From positions 1,310,822 through 1,374,821 of the forward strand of contig NW_004457712.1 in assembly GCF_000313135.1 (NCBI RefSeq): 64,000 bases of DNA, given 5' to 3'. Position numbers and translations under genes: made by a program. The stretch is from Acanthamoeba castellanii str. Neff. Taxonomy: Eukaryota > Discosea > Longamoebia > Acanthamoebidae. Each line of letters opens with the position of its first letter. The first letter of the stretch is position 1. Positions 22,186 to 32,077 of this stretch are shown here, in pieces. Under the pieces are notes generated by a model, which saw nothing but the letters and a program-made list of their open reading frames with translations, was not told where the DNA came from and ran no database searches.

Positions 22186-22713
22186 ATGGAGGAAGCCGAC
22201 CTTAGCGTGCCCCTGTTCAGCGGAGTCAGCATCAGTGCCAGAGAGGTACGATGCTCGCCTGACCCGACGGAGGAGAAAAAACTATTTCAACTGATTAAAT
22301 GCAATTTAAATGCATTCTAGCCCGAAGAGGATGACAAGGCCGACCTGCTAGGCAAGCGTGTGGTAGAGGAAGAGGAGGAAGAGGACATCTTTTCCTATAA
22401 AAACAAGAGGCTCGATGAGGATGATCTCTTCGGTGGCCTCGACGATCCCCTCGCCAAGTAAGTTTCGCTCTCCTTTTCCGCTTACCGTTCGGTCACTGCA
22501 CTGGGCGGACTTGATCGTAACGAGAAGGGCTCACCCCTGCGTTTCGGCCTGGCTGCAGGAAGAAGCCGGCAGCCAAAGTTGGTGAGGGTCTGTTCATCGA
22601 CGATGAGGTGGCGGCGGATATGCTCTCCCATGACTTCAACGACCTCCTTCTGCTGAAGGCGGCAGTACGTGCTACCTCAAGATCCTGTCTAGCCACACTT
22701 CAGCACACACACA

Positions 22714-22744
<31 letters not shown>

Positions 22745-23348
22745 CGACACACACACACACACACACAATCCTCACCTCTCACCTTTTCAATTGGCCGCTC
22801 CACAGTCGCACAAGGATGAGGGCGTTTTCAGAGCACGGCCCAAGGCGGTCGAGCTGGCTGCTGCAGACGAGGACGATGTCCGCGTTCCTGACGTGTATGC
22901 ACGCCTTTCTTCATGACTGTTTGTCGATGGTCACGTGTTCCTTACCGCCGTCTTCATTCTCACCAGGGACTTGGAGAGCATCGAGGGCCTGCAGAAGAGG
23001 ACTTCGGCACAAACGAAGCCAAAGCGACAAGCGCCAGCCATCGGGGTAAGCTCGGCGATGGTGGTTTTCATTCATGAAGGGCACTGTGATCCATCTCTCG
23101 CGGACTGATAGTCATGGTGCGTTGTCCACTTGTCCACATGCCTACAGGGAGGAAGTGGCATCAAGCGGGGCAACAGCAAGCTGGCCGCACCGACGACGCT
23201 CGATGACGAGCTGTTTGGGCTGATTGGCGACACAAGCACCGCCGGAGGAAGCGGGAACACCACCTCCGCTGCGGATCCGCTCGATGACATCTCCTCCTAC
23301 ATCGCCCGACAGCAGCAGACCACCAGCAAGGGTCTCTTTGATGACTAA
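22186..23348 (+). CDS. Acidic protein with repeated LF motifs
   Basis: Six or so exons start at MEEADLSVPLFSGVSISARE. The second exon is very acidic (EEEEEEDIFSYKNKRLDEDD) and runs into DDLFGGLDDPLAK. The next reads KKPAAKVGEGLFIDDEVAAD and MLSHDFNDLLLLKAA. Later exons encode VELAAADEDDVRVPD, DLESIEGLQKRTSAQT and finally LDDELFGLIGD and the terminal SKGLFDD. Four Leu-Phe pairs in acidic surroundings resemble the LFa motifs of the WASH-complex tail protein FAM21, which bind the retromer VPS35 subunit. The protein is much shorter than FAM21 and lacks its globular head, so this is only a resemblance. Introns include a long CA repeat (about 22700-22767). It is divergent from the VID27 gene with 160 bases between starts. 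Confidence 0.65.
22700..22767. repeat. CA microsatellite in an intron of the LF-motif gene
   Basis: This is an almost pure (CA)n run with two GA breaks. It lies in the intron after the exon ending LLLLKAA. Confidence 0.85.
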
Positions 23349-23454
23349 GCATCTTTCTGTTTATGCAGCAAAGATCTTGAAACTTTTACAGGAAAAAGAA
23401 ACGAGAAGACGGGAGATGAAGGAGGGGTCGCGTTGGGTGCCTGTGGTGGGCTTC

Positions 23455-24333
23455 TTAGACGACTCGATGAGGACACTGGTTGAAGAAGTGGTTGGGCAGG
23501 CCGCAGTAGTTGCAGGCGTAGGGGTCAGTCACCTTTTCGCCCCTGAAGTTGAGCTTGGGGCTGGTGAGCCTCTGCCGGTCTACATCAGTGGAGTGGAAGC
23601 AGGGAAGGTGAACAGGTCGACGGCAGCGAGGGCAGGGCGCCCTCCTTGATGAAGAGGAGCTTGACGTGGGCGACCGGGGCTTCGACGAAGATGGGCTCGA
23701 GGAGGGGGAAGGGGCCGGCAGGCCATGAAGAGGGTCTCCTTCGTTGGCATTCCTCTGGTTCGGAGTGCCGTCGGCGGAGGACGGAATGGAGAAGAAGGCG
23801 TCGTACGCGTACTCCTCCTCCTCCTCGATGAAGTTGTTGTGGTCAGTGGCGGTGGCTTCAGCACCGGCGAGGGGGCGTTGGATCACCTCGTGTGGCGTCC
23901 CGTAGAGAAACTCATCGTCCTCCTGGTCTTCCTCTCTCGCTTCTGCTTCTTCTTCAATGGTGGCCAGCAGGTCGACTGGCGCCGGTGGGCTGAGCGGGGA
24001 GGTGGTAGGGGTGTTCTTCTTGTCAGCTCTGGGCGCTGGAGTCTGAGACCGAACGAGGTGGATGAAGGTCGCCAGGAGAGCAAAGATGACGAGCAGCGCC
24101 GCCAAGCCGATCGCCTGATGAGACAAGCAGAGGCCGCCCACCAGCAGCGGGCAGTCGTAGAGCGCCACCGGGTTGGTGGTCTGGGGCATGGGGAATGCGT
24201 GGCGGTGCTTGTGCGGGTTTCGTTGGAGCGGTTGTGGGTTTTGTGGTTGTGAGGAGGGTTTGGCGGAAGAGAAGGAGTGTGGTAGGCGCAGAACTTCTGG
24301 GGTCAGAGCTCGAACGCGAGTGGCTCGCAGCAT
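23455..24333 (-). CDS. Single-pass membrane protein with C-terminal zinc module
   Basis: One uninterrupted frame encodes 292 residues on the minus strand. I prefer the ATG at 24333 (MLRATRVRALTPEVLRLPHS) because a TATA-like box lies 48-57 bases upstream. The frame stays open to 24516, where a longer N-terminus would overlap the divergent gene. Residues about 74-94 (AIGLAALLVIFALLATFIHL) form one transmembrane helix. An acidic, serine-rich region follows (EEEAEAREEDQEDDEFLYG). The C-terminus has CPRCRRPVHLPC (C234, C237, C245), then a CCHC zinc knuckle CNYCGLPNHFFNQC (C274, C277, H282, C287). The knuckle has exact CX2CX4HX4C spacing, as in nucleic-acid-binding retroviral-type knuckles. A closely similar pair of motifs ends the divergent neighbour. 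No known family is recognised. Confidence 0.68.
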   Translation of the reverse strand: MLRATRVRALTPEVLRLPHSFSSAKPSSQPQNPQPLQRNPHKHRHAFPMPQTTNPVALYDCPLLVGGLCLSHQAIGLAALLVIFALLATFIHLVRSQTPAPRADKKNTPTTSPLSPPAPVDLLATIEEEAEAREEDQEDDEFLYGTPHEVIQRPLAGAEATATDHNNFIEEEEEYAYDAFFSIPSSADGTPNQRNANEGDPLHGLPAPSPSSSPSSSKPRSPTSSSSSSRRAPCPRCRRPVHLPCFHSTDVDRQRLTSPKLNFRGEKVTDPYACNYCGLPNHFFNQCPHRVV

Positions 24334-24380
24334 TCGTTTAAGGTGGCGCAGTTCGCGTAGCCAATCCGCTTTTGTCGAGG

Positions 24381-24390
24381 CCTTATATGA
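24381..24390 (-). promoter_or_regulatory. TATA-like box of the membrane zinc-module gene
   Basis: The minus strand reads TCATATAAGG here, 48-57 bases before the ATG at 24333. It is the clearest TATA element in this interval and supports the shorter N-terminus for that gene. Confidence 0.5.
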
Positions 24391-24469
24391 AAACTCGTGT
24401 GGTGCGGTCGTGTTCGGCAACGCCCTATCTGGTGCGTTCTCCGCCACACATTCTTCGCGGAACTTGGTC

Positions 24470-27403
24470 ATGGAAGAGGAGAGCCAGCACCCGCTCTCGC
24501 TTTGCGGCACCCCCACTTCCTCGCCCGTCCTGCCACTGCCACCACTACGGTGCCTCCAACCTTCGCCAACCTTTTCCTTTCATCTCGCAGTAGATTAAAT
24601 AATACATAATAAATAATAATTTTTGTTTTTAATTATGATTATTTTTATTTGGTTAGAGTGTCGTTGGGGTCCGCGCTCGGTGGTGAGGGCGATGTGGCCA
24701 TCAGCCCGGGGACCACCTACGTGGTGCGGCTGGAACTGCGTCCGCCCGCGTCGTTCGCCTCGCAGCCGGTCCACCGGCTCGTCCTACACGCTCCGCCCGC
24801 GCCCAACCCATCACAGGACGTCGCCAGGGGTGCGCCATGGCCTCTCGCCTCAACGTCAACGCAACAACCACTAAACGATCCTCTATGCCGTGCGTGTGTG
24901 CGTGTGTGCATGTGTGCGTGTGCGTGATGAAGGAGTGCTGGAGTTGAAGCTGGAGGTGCTCAAGGACGGACTTGCGCTGCCGCTGGTGGACACGCTGAGC
25001 TTTCACAAGAAGAAGAACGAAAGGCGGAGCTACCTCGAGCACGACCTCAAGAACACGCCGCTGGCCATCCACCTGAGCGAGCTCCGCGAGGACCGGCCCG
25101 AGGGCCGGTCCTACAGCAGCGCCATCTACGTGCGCTTCAACGTGCGCGGGAAGCAAAGCGAGCGGTGGTTTCTCCGGGCCAGCGTGCCCATCCTCGGCCC
25201 GCGCGTCCAAGTCGACATTCCACTCACATTCCATGGCGGCAAGCGAAAAGCGGTCGCGCCGTCGCCGTCGCCGTCGCCGTCTCCAACGTCGTCGCAGCAG
25301 CTGTGGACACCATCACCCTCACCCTCACCCTCACCCTCTTCTTCTTCATCGTCGTCGTCGATGACGAATTCCATTTCGGCATCGCCTTCATCGTCGTTGC
25401 CTTCGCCTTCGCCTTCGCCTTCGCCTTCGCCCCAGCCCACGCCCCTCCAGCCGCGCAGCTCCCCCGCGGCCGCGGCACCGCCATCCCACGTCATCCAGCG
25501 CCTGCTCCACCTGATGACGCCCGGAAGCGCCCAGCGCGCCGCGACCGCCGCTGCAGCCCAAGTCGAGCCATCGCCGCCCGCAGTCCAGGCCACCGAGCAG
25601 CGGCCGCCGCCCGCCGCCGCGTCACCACCCCCGAAGCCCACCACCGCAGCGACGGCGACGGCGACCGCCCCGGCAGCGCTGCCGCCCCACACGCAGCTCA
25701 TGAGCACCCGGAGCGAGGTCAAGAAGGTCATCCCCGACGGCGCCCGCCTGCGCTCGCTCGACGAGAAGATCGTGGTCCACATCACCGGTGCGCCTCACCT
25801 AGCCCGACTGCCCGCACTGCATTGCGCTGACAGCGTGTGTCGTGTGTCTCGTGTGACACGACACACAACCCAGGCAAGGAGCTGTTGGAGCATGGCGACC
25901 ACCTCGACGTGCGTCTGCAGTGCGACTTCTTCGACGTGACGCTGCCGGCCACAGCCGAGAGCCGCATGGCCAACAAGCGGCAGGAGGTGCGCTTCACCCC
26001 TCGGCAGCTGTTCGGTGGGACCGTCATGCATCTGGTGGCTACCGACCGGGTCAAGTGCCGCCTTAGCTTCTACTGCGCGGGCGTCCATATCGCCGCCTGG
26101 CAGCGCTTCACCTTCACCATCGACGCACCGCTCCAGCCGACCGAGCCGGCCTCCGATTCTGTCGCTGACAGCCGGGCTGCAGCCCGAGTCGCCCAGAATC
26201 AGATCGACACGCGTGAGGCCGACGAGCCGGCGGCCAAGCGACCGCGCACCACCGCCTACGACGAGCCGGCCCAGCCACCACCACCGCTACAACAACAACA
26301 ACAGCCTCAGATCGAGGCAATGGAGCACACGGCACAGGAGCGGCTGCAGGGCGGTGAAGTGGTCGCCGAGCCCTGCGAAGAAGAGGACACGGAAGAGGAG
26401 TTCGGCGGTGGCGGCAACTGGCCGAGGACGACCCCAGCGGAGGAGGACACACACGGCGAAGCCGCGACAGCGAAAGACGATGAGTCGCAGCCGCAGCCGC
26501 CGGCAGCCCAAGGCTCGCAGTCAGAGGAGTACGTCGACATGGACGAGACACAGGAGGAGGTGCTGGACGACGTGGAACCGGCCGCACCAGTGCCGACAAA
26601 GCCGGTGGCCGACCAGCCTCGACAGACCCCAGTGACGGCCGCCACTGCGCCGCCACCGCCTGTCACCACTGCCACCGTCGTCGCCGCCAGCGCCGCCGCC
26701 GCCACGACTTCTGCCGCCTCTTCCTCGGCGCCACCTCGGCCTCCGCCCGCCACGACCGTGTCCACGCCGCCGCGGCGGCCGCCGGCTGCTTCTTACCAGT
26801 CGCCACAGCTGCCGCCGCGACCGCCGGTCTCTTCTTCTTCTTCTTCTTTCATTCTCTCCTCGATCCCGGCCCACCTGTTCCCGCCCCGGCTCGCCGCTGC
26901 CAACTCCCTCTCCCGACCACCCACGCCAGCGCCCACGCCCAAGTCGGCCCCTGTGGTCGCCCCAGCGCCGACCTCGACCTCGGTGCTCCCCGTGGTGATC
27001 GCGCCCCGACCGCTCTTGCCGAGGCCGGCGTCGAAGCAGGCCATACCGGCGAGCATGCGGCGACCGCTGGCCCCACCCGCCTGGTGTGCGAGATGCTCGC
27101 GAATCCACCAGCTGCCCTGCTACGCCGGAGCCAGGACCACGCGCATCAACTGCTACGGCCAACCGGTCTCGTCGTCCGCGTGCTGGTACTATCACCACCC
27201 ACGCTGGGCACAGCTTCTTTTTTTTCTTTATTGCGAGATGATGTGACGCTGATGGCGCACGTGTGGTCGCGTTCATCAGGTACTGCGGCATTGAAGGGCA
27301 CTGGAAGACCGAGTGTGAGCTCCGGGTCTGGCACGAGCAAAACGCGGCCAACAAGCGCACAACCGACTCTGTTGCGAGTACCAGCTCAACCGCAAACCCA
27401 TAA
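24470..27403 (+). CDS. Proline/alanine-rich protein with C-terminal zinc module
   Basis: The proposed first exon starts MEEESQHPLSLCG at 24470 and joins an exon at 24657 through an AT-rich intron (24550-24656) with matching phase. This start is tentative. Two beta-rich segments are seen. The first (about 24660-25250) has TTYVVRLELRPP and SSAIYVRFNVRGKQSERWFL. The second (about 25700-26130) has KIVVHITG, GDHLDVRLQCDFFDVTLP and CRLSFYCAGVHIAAWQRF. They may be paralogous, but no family is recognised. Between and after them are long Ser/Pro and Ala/Pro repeats and an acidic region (EEEDTEEEFGGG). The end is CARCSRIHQLPC followed, across an intron from 27186 to 27279, by CWYCGIEGHWKTEC. This is a perfect CX2CX4HX4C knuckle that exists only in the spliced frame. 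The same two motifs end the divergent neighbour. Confidence 0.7.
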
Positions 27404-28144
27404 AGTTCGTCCCTACCTCCTCGCTCTTCGCTCTTTCTTCGCTTTCGTTCTTCCGGGTTGAAGTGCGAAAGTAGTGCGTAAGCCCACGAGATCAGAATAA
27501 TAGACTGGAAGAAGACAATTGCATCGGCCAAGCGAGGCACGCGCCAGCTCAAAACTATGTCTGACACCCCGTCCTGGTGGGAATAATTCTCAACTGGTGC
27601 AGCAGATGGTCACATTCCCACGGATTCCAGGCTGGCCTTGGGCGGTTGCGCCCAGGAATGATTAAGATTGACGGTCACGCACCCAATGTGTGGCGCGTGA
27701 AAGGTAAGATTGATGCCCACCCCGCACTCCGAGACCGATGAGCTCGTCGCCCCCGGTCTGAAATACCGGTGCGTGGACGAGCCTGACAAGATAGTGACGA
27801 CACCCACCAGGTACAAATGGTCGAGCCTCGCCCCAGCTGCAAGGTCTTTGCTAGCCAGCCACTGCCACAACGCCGCACCACACAACCACCATTTAGCCCT
27901 TCATTACAACCCGCCAACCGCCAACCCGCCTAGTCCTCCATAACACCACGCCGACGCCCTCACTATCGCCACCGCCAGCCGCCAGCCGCCAGCCACCGCC
28001 ACGGGTAGGCTTGCGCACCACTTGTGCTGCTGGACCACAACTCTGACCTATGCGTTCTGCAGGACAAAATAGCCAAGAATAAGAGAGACCAATCAGCGTA
28101 GCGCCAACAACAACACTGTAACTCCCAAAACCAGACAACCCAAA
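27404..28144. other. Intergenic region, no gene supported
   Basis: These 741 bases lie between the zinc-module gene and the small gene at 28145. Short open frames exist on both strands but show no family pattern or consistent splice structure. The left part has a CTTTCTTCG-rich patch (about 27420-27450). The right part has a GCCACCGCCAGCCGCCAGCC repeat (about 27968-28000). Confidence 0.4.
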
Positions 28145-28544
28145 ATGCAGAGGAGCGCCGTCAGGTTTGCTTCGGTCAACGCCGCGCAGCTCGCCGGCCG
28201 CCGGGTCGTAACCGGACCGTCTGCGCGGGTCCTTCTCTTGGGGTAGGACCCGCACCTTTCTCCACTGAATATGTGGTCATCTGACCTGGCCCATCATCAG
28301 GGCGAGGGAAGCCGTGGAGCTGAGGCGGGGCTACCACCAGAGCCACCTCCGCATCGACTTGGGCGTGGAGGAAGAGGAGATCGAGGAGTGGAACTGCAAG
28401 AAGGCGCCCGATTCGGCCTCGTTCGTCAACGCGGACAAGATGCCGGTGCGCTCCATCGAGGAGATGCAACACGAGACTCTGGCCATCCTCACCTCTACGG
28501 CCGGCGCCTCGACTCACCGAGAGGATCACGGCCCCCGGCTCTAG
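28145..28544 (+). CDS. Small protein with probable mitochondrial targeting peptide
   Basis: There are two exons. The first begins MQRSAVRFASVNAAQLAGRR, rich in Arg, Ser and Ala and free of acidic residues, as in mitochondrial presequences. A short intron (donor GTAGG near 28242, acceptor CAG near 28301) joins LLLG to AREAVELRRGYHQSHLRID. The second exon continues LGVEEEEIEEWNCKKAPDSA and ends at HREDHGPRL. The frame across the junction is consistent, and the product is roughly 110 residues. I do not recognise the family. A small mitochondrial protein is an inference from the presequence alone. Confidence 0.55.
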
Positions 28545-28722
28545 AACCACTCACCCACCTAAGCTGGTTCCTTGTATAATGCTGTAATAAACTTAGTCTC
28601 CCGAAATGTGCTCTCGTGCTCCGGGCGTGCCAGACTGTGCACCCTCTGGCCACCGGGGAAAAAGAAGATAGCCTCTGCAACCTTGGTACCACGGGTGCTT
28701 GCGCAAGCAAAAAAAGGAGATA

Positions 28723-28794
28723 GCCGACCGTGGGGCTCGAACCCACGACCACAAGATTAAGAGTCTTGCGCTCTACCGACTGAGCTAGGACGGC
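28723..28794 (-). tRNA. tRNA-Lys (CTT)
   Basis: The minus strand folds as a tRNA with 5' GCCGTCC, D-arm TAGCTCAGTCGGTAGAGC, anticodon stem-loop CAAGA-CTCTTAA-TCTTG (anticodon CTT), T-arm GTGGG-TTCGAGC-CCCAC and 3' GGTCGGC. A T-run terminator follows (TATCTCC then T7). The acceptor stem has a U5-U68 mismatch and the next base, in discriminator position, would be U. Both are unusual. An identical copy lies at 46303-46374 on the plus strand, with the same first 13 bases of 3' flank. Confidence 0.93.
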
Positions 28795-28887
28795 TTCGCG
28801 TTGCCAGGTGGGGCTTTCCTTTACTTTTTGTGCTGGGTGCCGAAGGACGATAAATTAGATTAAAAAGGTGCGAAACAAAACAGATTT

Positions 28888-28958
28888 TGGAGGAGAAGGG
28901 TATCGATCCCTTTACCTCGCATGCTAAGCGAGCGCTCTACCATCTGAGCTACACCCCC
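28888..28958 (-). tRNA. tRNA-Ala (AGC)
   Basis: The minus strand begins GGGGGTGTAGCTCAGATGG, has the anticodon arm CTCGC-TTAGCAT-GCGAG (anticodon AGC) and ends CTCCTCC plus discriminator A. The acceptor stem contains G3-U70, the universal alanine identity pair. There is a U6-U67 mismatch. The T-loop reads ATCGATA. No intron is present. The gene forms the left border of a CpG-depleted stretch. Confidence 0.93.
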
Positions 28959-29711
28959 GTTATAAAAAATATTTCAGCTTGGTGTGGCCTTGGAGCAGGA
29001 AATGTGTAGTGGTGTAGTGGAGTAAAGAGATGGATTTGAGAAGAGAGAAAGAAGTGAGAATAAACAGAAGAATGCAGTGTTCTTTTAAAGGGTTCTCTGG
29101 TCTGTTCTAATTGGTTGGACAGCTTAGGTCTTTGAGCAACAGAAGGGAGTTCAGAGTTGATTGTTGTTCAATGAGAGTGACTTGACTGACTGGACAGGTT
29201 TGACAGGATGTTGCTGGTTTGAGTCTGAACACAGTTTGGGGTTGGTGCCCTTCCCCAGTGCTACTCACTGTTGTGCTACTTCACCCCTCCTCTTGTCCTT
29301 CCTTGTGGGCAGCATTGCCAGGTCCACCAGCCTTCACCCCCCCCCTTGTTGTGCACACCACCACTGACACATGTGTCATGTGTGTTGTGTTGTGTATGAG
29401 CCAGTGTGGGACAGGGACTAGGGAATGCCTGTCCAGGTGGGGTCCTTTCCTAATCTTGCAGATGGGTACATCCAAGTCTGCAGCAATTATTTTCTTTTTT
29501 AATTTCTTTCTTTCCTGTGCAGAACAAGTGTTGCTCTGTGGTGTGTTGGAAGGGGAGAGATTTGCTGCCCTGGCTGAGGCTGAGGCGGAGGCAGAAAAAC
29601 ACACCACCACCAGGACCTCCTGATGATGCTATGCTGGATTGGCTTTGGTCTGTGGTTGCCACCCCTCAACACCAAAAATATAATCATATTTACAAACATG
29701 TCAATCACAAC

Positions 29712-30179
29712 ATGAGCACCTCAGAGAAGAACACCAAACCCAACAAGGAAGAGACCCAGCTCGTGCACAGCTCCAAAAGATCTAGGACTGAATCAGGAGA
29801 CAACATGAACCAAGCAGCCAATACTGTTCCCTCTTCATCTTCTGCAGCACACCCACAAGAATCAGTGGAACATATCAACCAACATAAAAGAAACCAAATC
29901 AGTACCACACACACCTGTGCACCCTGCCATAAAGCCCATCAACAATGCAATACATACCTCCCCCAACACACATTGTGCCTGGATCTCTCTCCCCTTTGCA
30001 GGGAACAGCCCTGCTCAAGATGTGTGCAGAAAAAGATGGGGGCTGAATGCATCACTGCTGACAAGCACCAGAGAGGGGGTGCAACCTCCAAGGAGGAGCT
30101 GGAAAAGATGGGCATGAAGCAAGAAAGGGAAGAGGTGGCCAGCACATCTGTGGAGGAGAAGATCTCAACATTGCCATAA
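29712..30179 (+). CDS. Zn2Cys6-like DNA-binding protein in the CpG-poor island
   Basis: A 155-codon uninterrupted frame starts MSTSEKNTKPNKEETQLVHS. The centre has CAPCHKAHQQC, which is CX2CX6C, followed after a spacer (NTYLPQHTLCLDLSPLCREQ) by CSRCVQKKMGAEC, which is CX2CX8C. Six cysteines in this order match the fungal-type Zn(II)2Cys6 binuclear cluster, although the basic residues usual after the second cysteine are partly replaced. A charged region follows (KEELEKMGMKQEREEVAST) and may be a short coiled coil. The frame could be one exon of a longer gene, since it is open upstream to 29517. Codon choice avoids CG, unlike neighbouring genes. It may be a mobile-element or domesticated regulator, or a decaying gene. 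Confidence 0.5.
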   Translation: MSTSEKNTKPNKEETQLVHSSKRSRTESGDNMNQAANTVPSSSSAAHPQESVEHINQHKRNQISTTHTCAPCHKAHQQCNTYLPQHTLCLDLSPLCREQPCSRCVQKKMGAECITADKHQRGGATSKEELEKMGMKQEREEVASTSVEEKISTLP

Positions 30180-30389
30180 GCAACTGACATGCTTATGCAA
30201 GGTAGCAAGGCTTGAGTGGCTCCTCAAAAGGCTTCACTCCTCCAGCAGTTCAGAACTTTCAGTATATTGTGTTGTGTCCCAGCCACTACTCTTCCTCCTA
30301 TTGTTGGCTGCTTGTATTGCCTTCATCTCATTCACCTGTGTTGTCACATACACTTGTGTGCACAGAAGGAGCTAGGTAGGTGTGGCAGT

Positions 30390-30690
30390 CAAAGTGCTTA
30401 CCCATCCACCCTCAGCCCAACATTTGGCCAAGGTGGCTGCTAAGATTCCCACCCACTCTCACTCTGTGGACATTTGGTGACTTTGCTGGGGTGTGGCTGC
30501 ACAGAGAAATTGTTGGTGAGAGGAGCAGCACCACCACCTCTTCCAACTGTGGTGTATGGCACTGGACCAGCCCAGAGATACCAACTCCAGTAACATGGGG
30601 CAAGCCTACTTGGAAAGGACTGATGTGTACAGTTTTGGAGCTGCTGCCTGGGAGGTACTGCATGCCAGCTTGCACCTCCTCCCCTCACCC
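30390..30690 (+). pseudogene. Relic of a tyrosine-kinase-like protein kinase
   Basis: Fragments of a kinase catalytic domain can be read in order but in different frames. GVAVKVLTH (about 30395-30421) resembles the ATP-lysine motif. GDFAGVW (about 30477-30497) resembles the magnesium-binding DFG loop. WHWTSPEI (about 30554-30577) resembles the activation-segment end WTAPE. AYLERTDVYSFGAAAWEVL (about 30604-30660) matches the DVYSFG helix region. A frameshift separates the last two, and the HRD loop is missing between the first two. Intact kinases at 57240 and 59570 in this window carry the same motifs (TAPE, DVYSFG). The piece is read as a decayed, internally deleted copy, with no complete frame remaining. 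Confidence 0.5.
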
Positions 30691-31845
30691 AACTGAGCAC
30701 AACACACATCTGGCAGGTTTGGACAGGCAAGGTGCCATTCAGCAATCTGCAACAGGGTATTGTTATTGGCCAGAGTATGTGTCATGTGCCATTGCCCGCC
30801 TGTGCCACTGTGCTGCATGGGCATGCCACCATTTCCCTGACTAATGATGTACATGTGTGTGGCAGTTGAAGTGGAGAGGTGAAGCTGGATATTCCCATGG
30901 ATGCGCCAGCGCCCTTGCAAGAGCTCCTGCATGCATGCACAAGCTATGATCCTCATACTTGACCTGCCTTCTGTGATATTGTTGCCCAACTTGAGCTCTT
31001 CTGTGTGTGAGCACCAAAGTTTCCCTCTCTGTCCCCCCACAACACACCCAAAGTTGTGTGTAAGGTGTAATGTCACCAGGCTTGAAAATAGATTGTGGTG
31101 TTGTGGTACTGTGATGGTTTGGCGCCAGTGTTGAAAATAACCACACAACCAGGGTGTGCTTCTTCTCATCCCTGACTTCTTCTTCTTCTTCTCTTTCCTT
31201 TTCTTGCATCTCACTTTCTTGCAGTTCCTCTTCCAACCCAGCTTCAGTGGCGTCCTCATCAAGGTCATCACTCTTTCTTGAGTTGATGACACTACTGCTG
31301 CTGGTGCTGCTGGTGCTGCTTTTCTTCTCCTCCCTCTCCCTCATACCAGTAGCCTTGGCCATATCTGTGTGTGTGTGTACAGCAGCTCCTGCAGCACCAT
31401 GACAAGCAATGAGCACTCACACAAGGGGAAGAAAAAGGGGGTGGAGGTGCCTCAGATGGTCCAGAAGCACATGGTCTCCAAACTGGCCACATGTGATCCT
31501 GGCTGTTCCTCCAACAACAGAATGAGCACAGCCATGTGTGTGTGTGTGTGGTGTGTTGTGTAGAGTGGTTATGCACTAAGATGAACATGTGTCCATTCAA
31601 ACTGAGCTCATACAGGATCCCTTTTGGGGTGATTTGTGAAGGCCCATAAGCAACACACAAGCACAGAAGTGCATGAGAAGGGAAGGGCCACACACCTTTC
31701 TGCAGCATCTGCCAGACAATGTCACACACAAAGTCCAGATTCAGTACCAACTCCATGTGATTGGCTGATGGGTGGGCAAGAGATATATCAAGATATCCTG
31801 CTTAAATGTGATCACTGACTTTGTGCATGTGTGCTCTACAAACAC

Positions 31846-31886
31846 ATGACATGACACAACATGAGACATGACATGACATGAGACAT
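31846..31886. repeat. ACATG short tandem repeat
   Basis: ACATG/ACATGAG units are repeated about eight times with small changes. It lies in non-coding sequence of the CpG-depleted island. Confidence 0.7.
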
Positions 31887-32077
31887 TTTTCTACTGGTCA
31901 AGCCACAGTTTGTAACAACTGGAAGACACTGTAGAGCGCAATGAAGTGGTTGCACTATTTCCAATGAGTAATGGTGGTTGGTGTGGAATGCAGGAATCAC
32001 AGTGGATGTGTGATAAGCTCAAGCAAAAATGTTCAAGGACAATGCAAGAAGGGACAGAGCAATGCGTGGTGTGCTGG

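Noticed and set aside
24334..24516. Longer N-terminus of the membrane zinc-module protein
   Set aside because: It would overlap the first exon of the divergent gene and lie across a TATA-like box that fits the ATG at 24333.
26521..27567. 348-codon minus-strand open frame
   Set aside because: It is antisense to the Pro/Ala-rich zinc-module gene, arginine- and glycine-rich, with no domain. GC-rich repeats keep many frames open here.
28723..28958. tRNA-derived SINE instead of real tRNA genes
   Set aside because: Both sequences keep complete cloverleafs, anticodons and terminators, and there is no A-rich tail or target duplication. The mismatches are noted as a finding instead.
30841..31756. 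Possible minus-strand gene with an acidic coil (EEELQESEMQEKEREEEEEV)
   Set aside because: Frames are open in places, but no domain, start or consistent splice pattern is visible and the DNA is CpG-decayed. It is left inside the island description.
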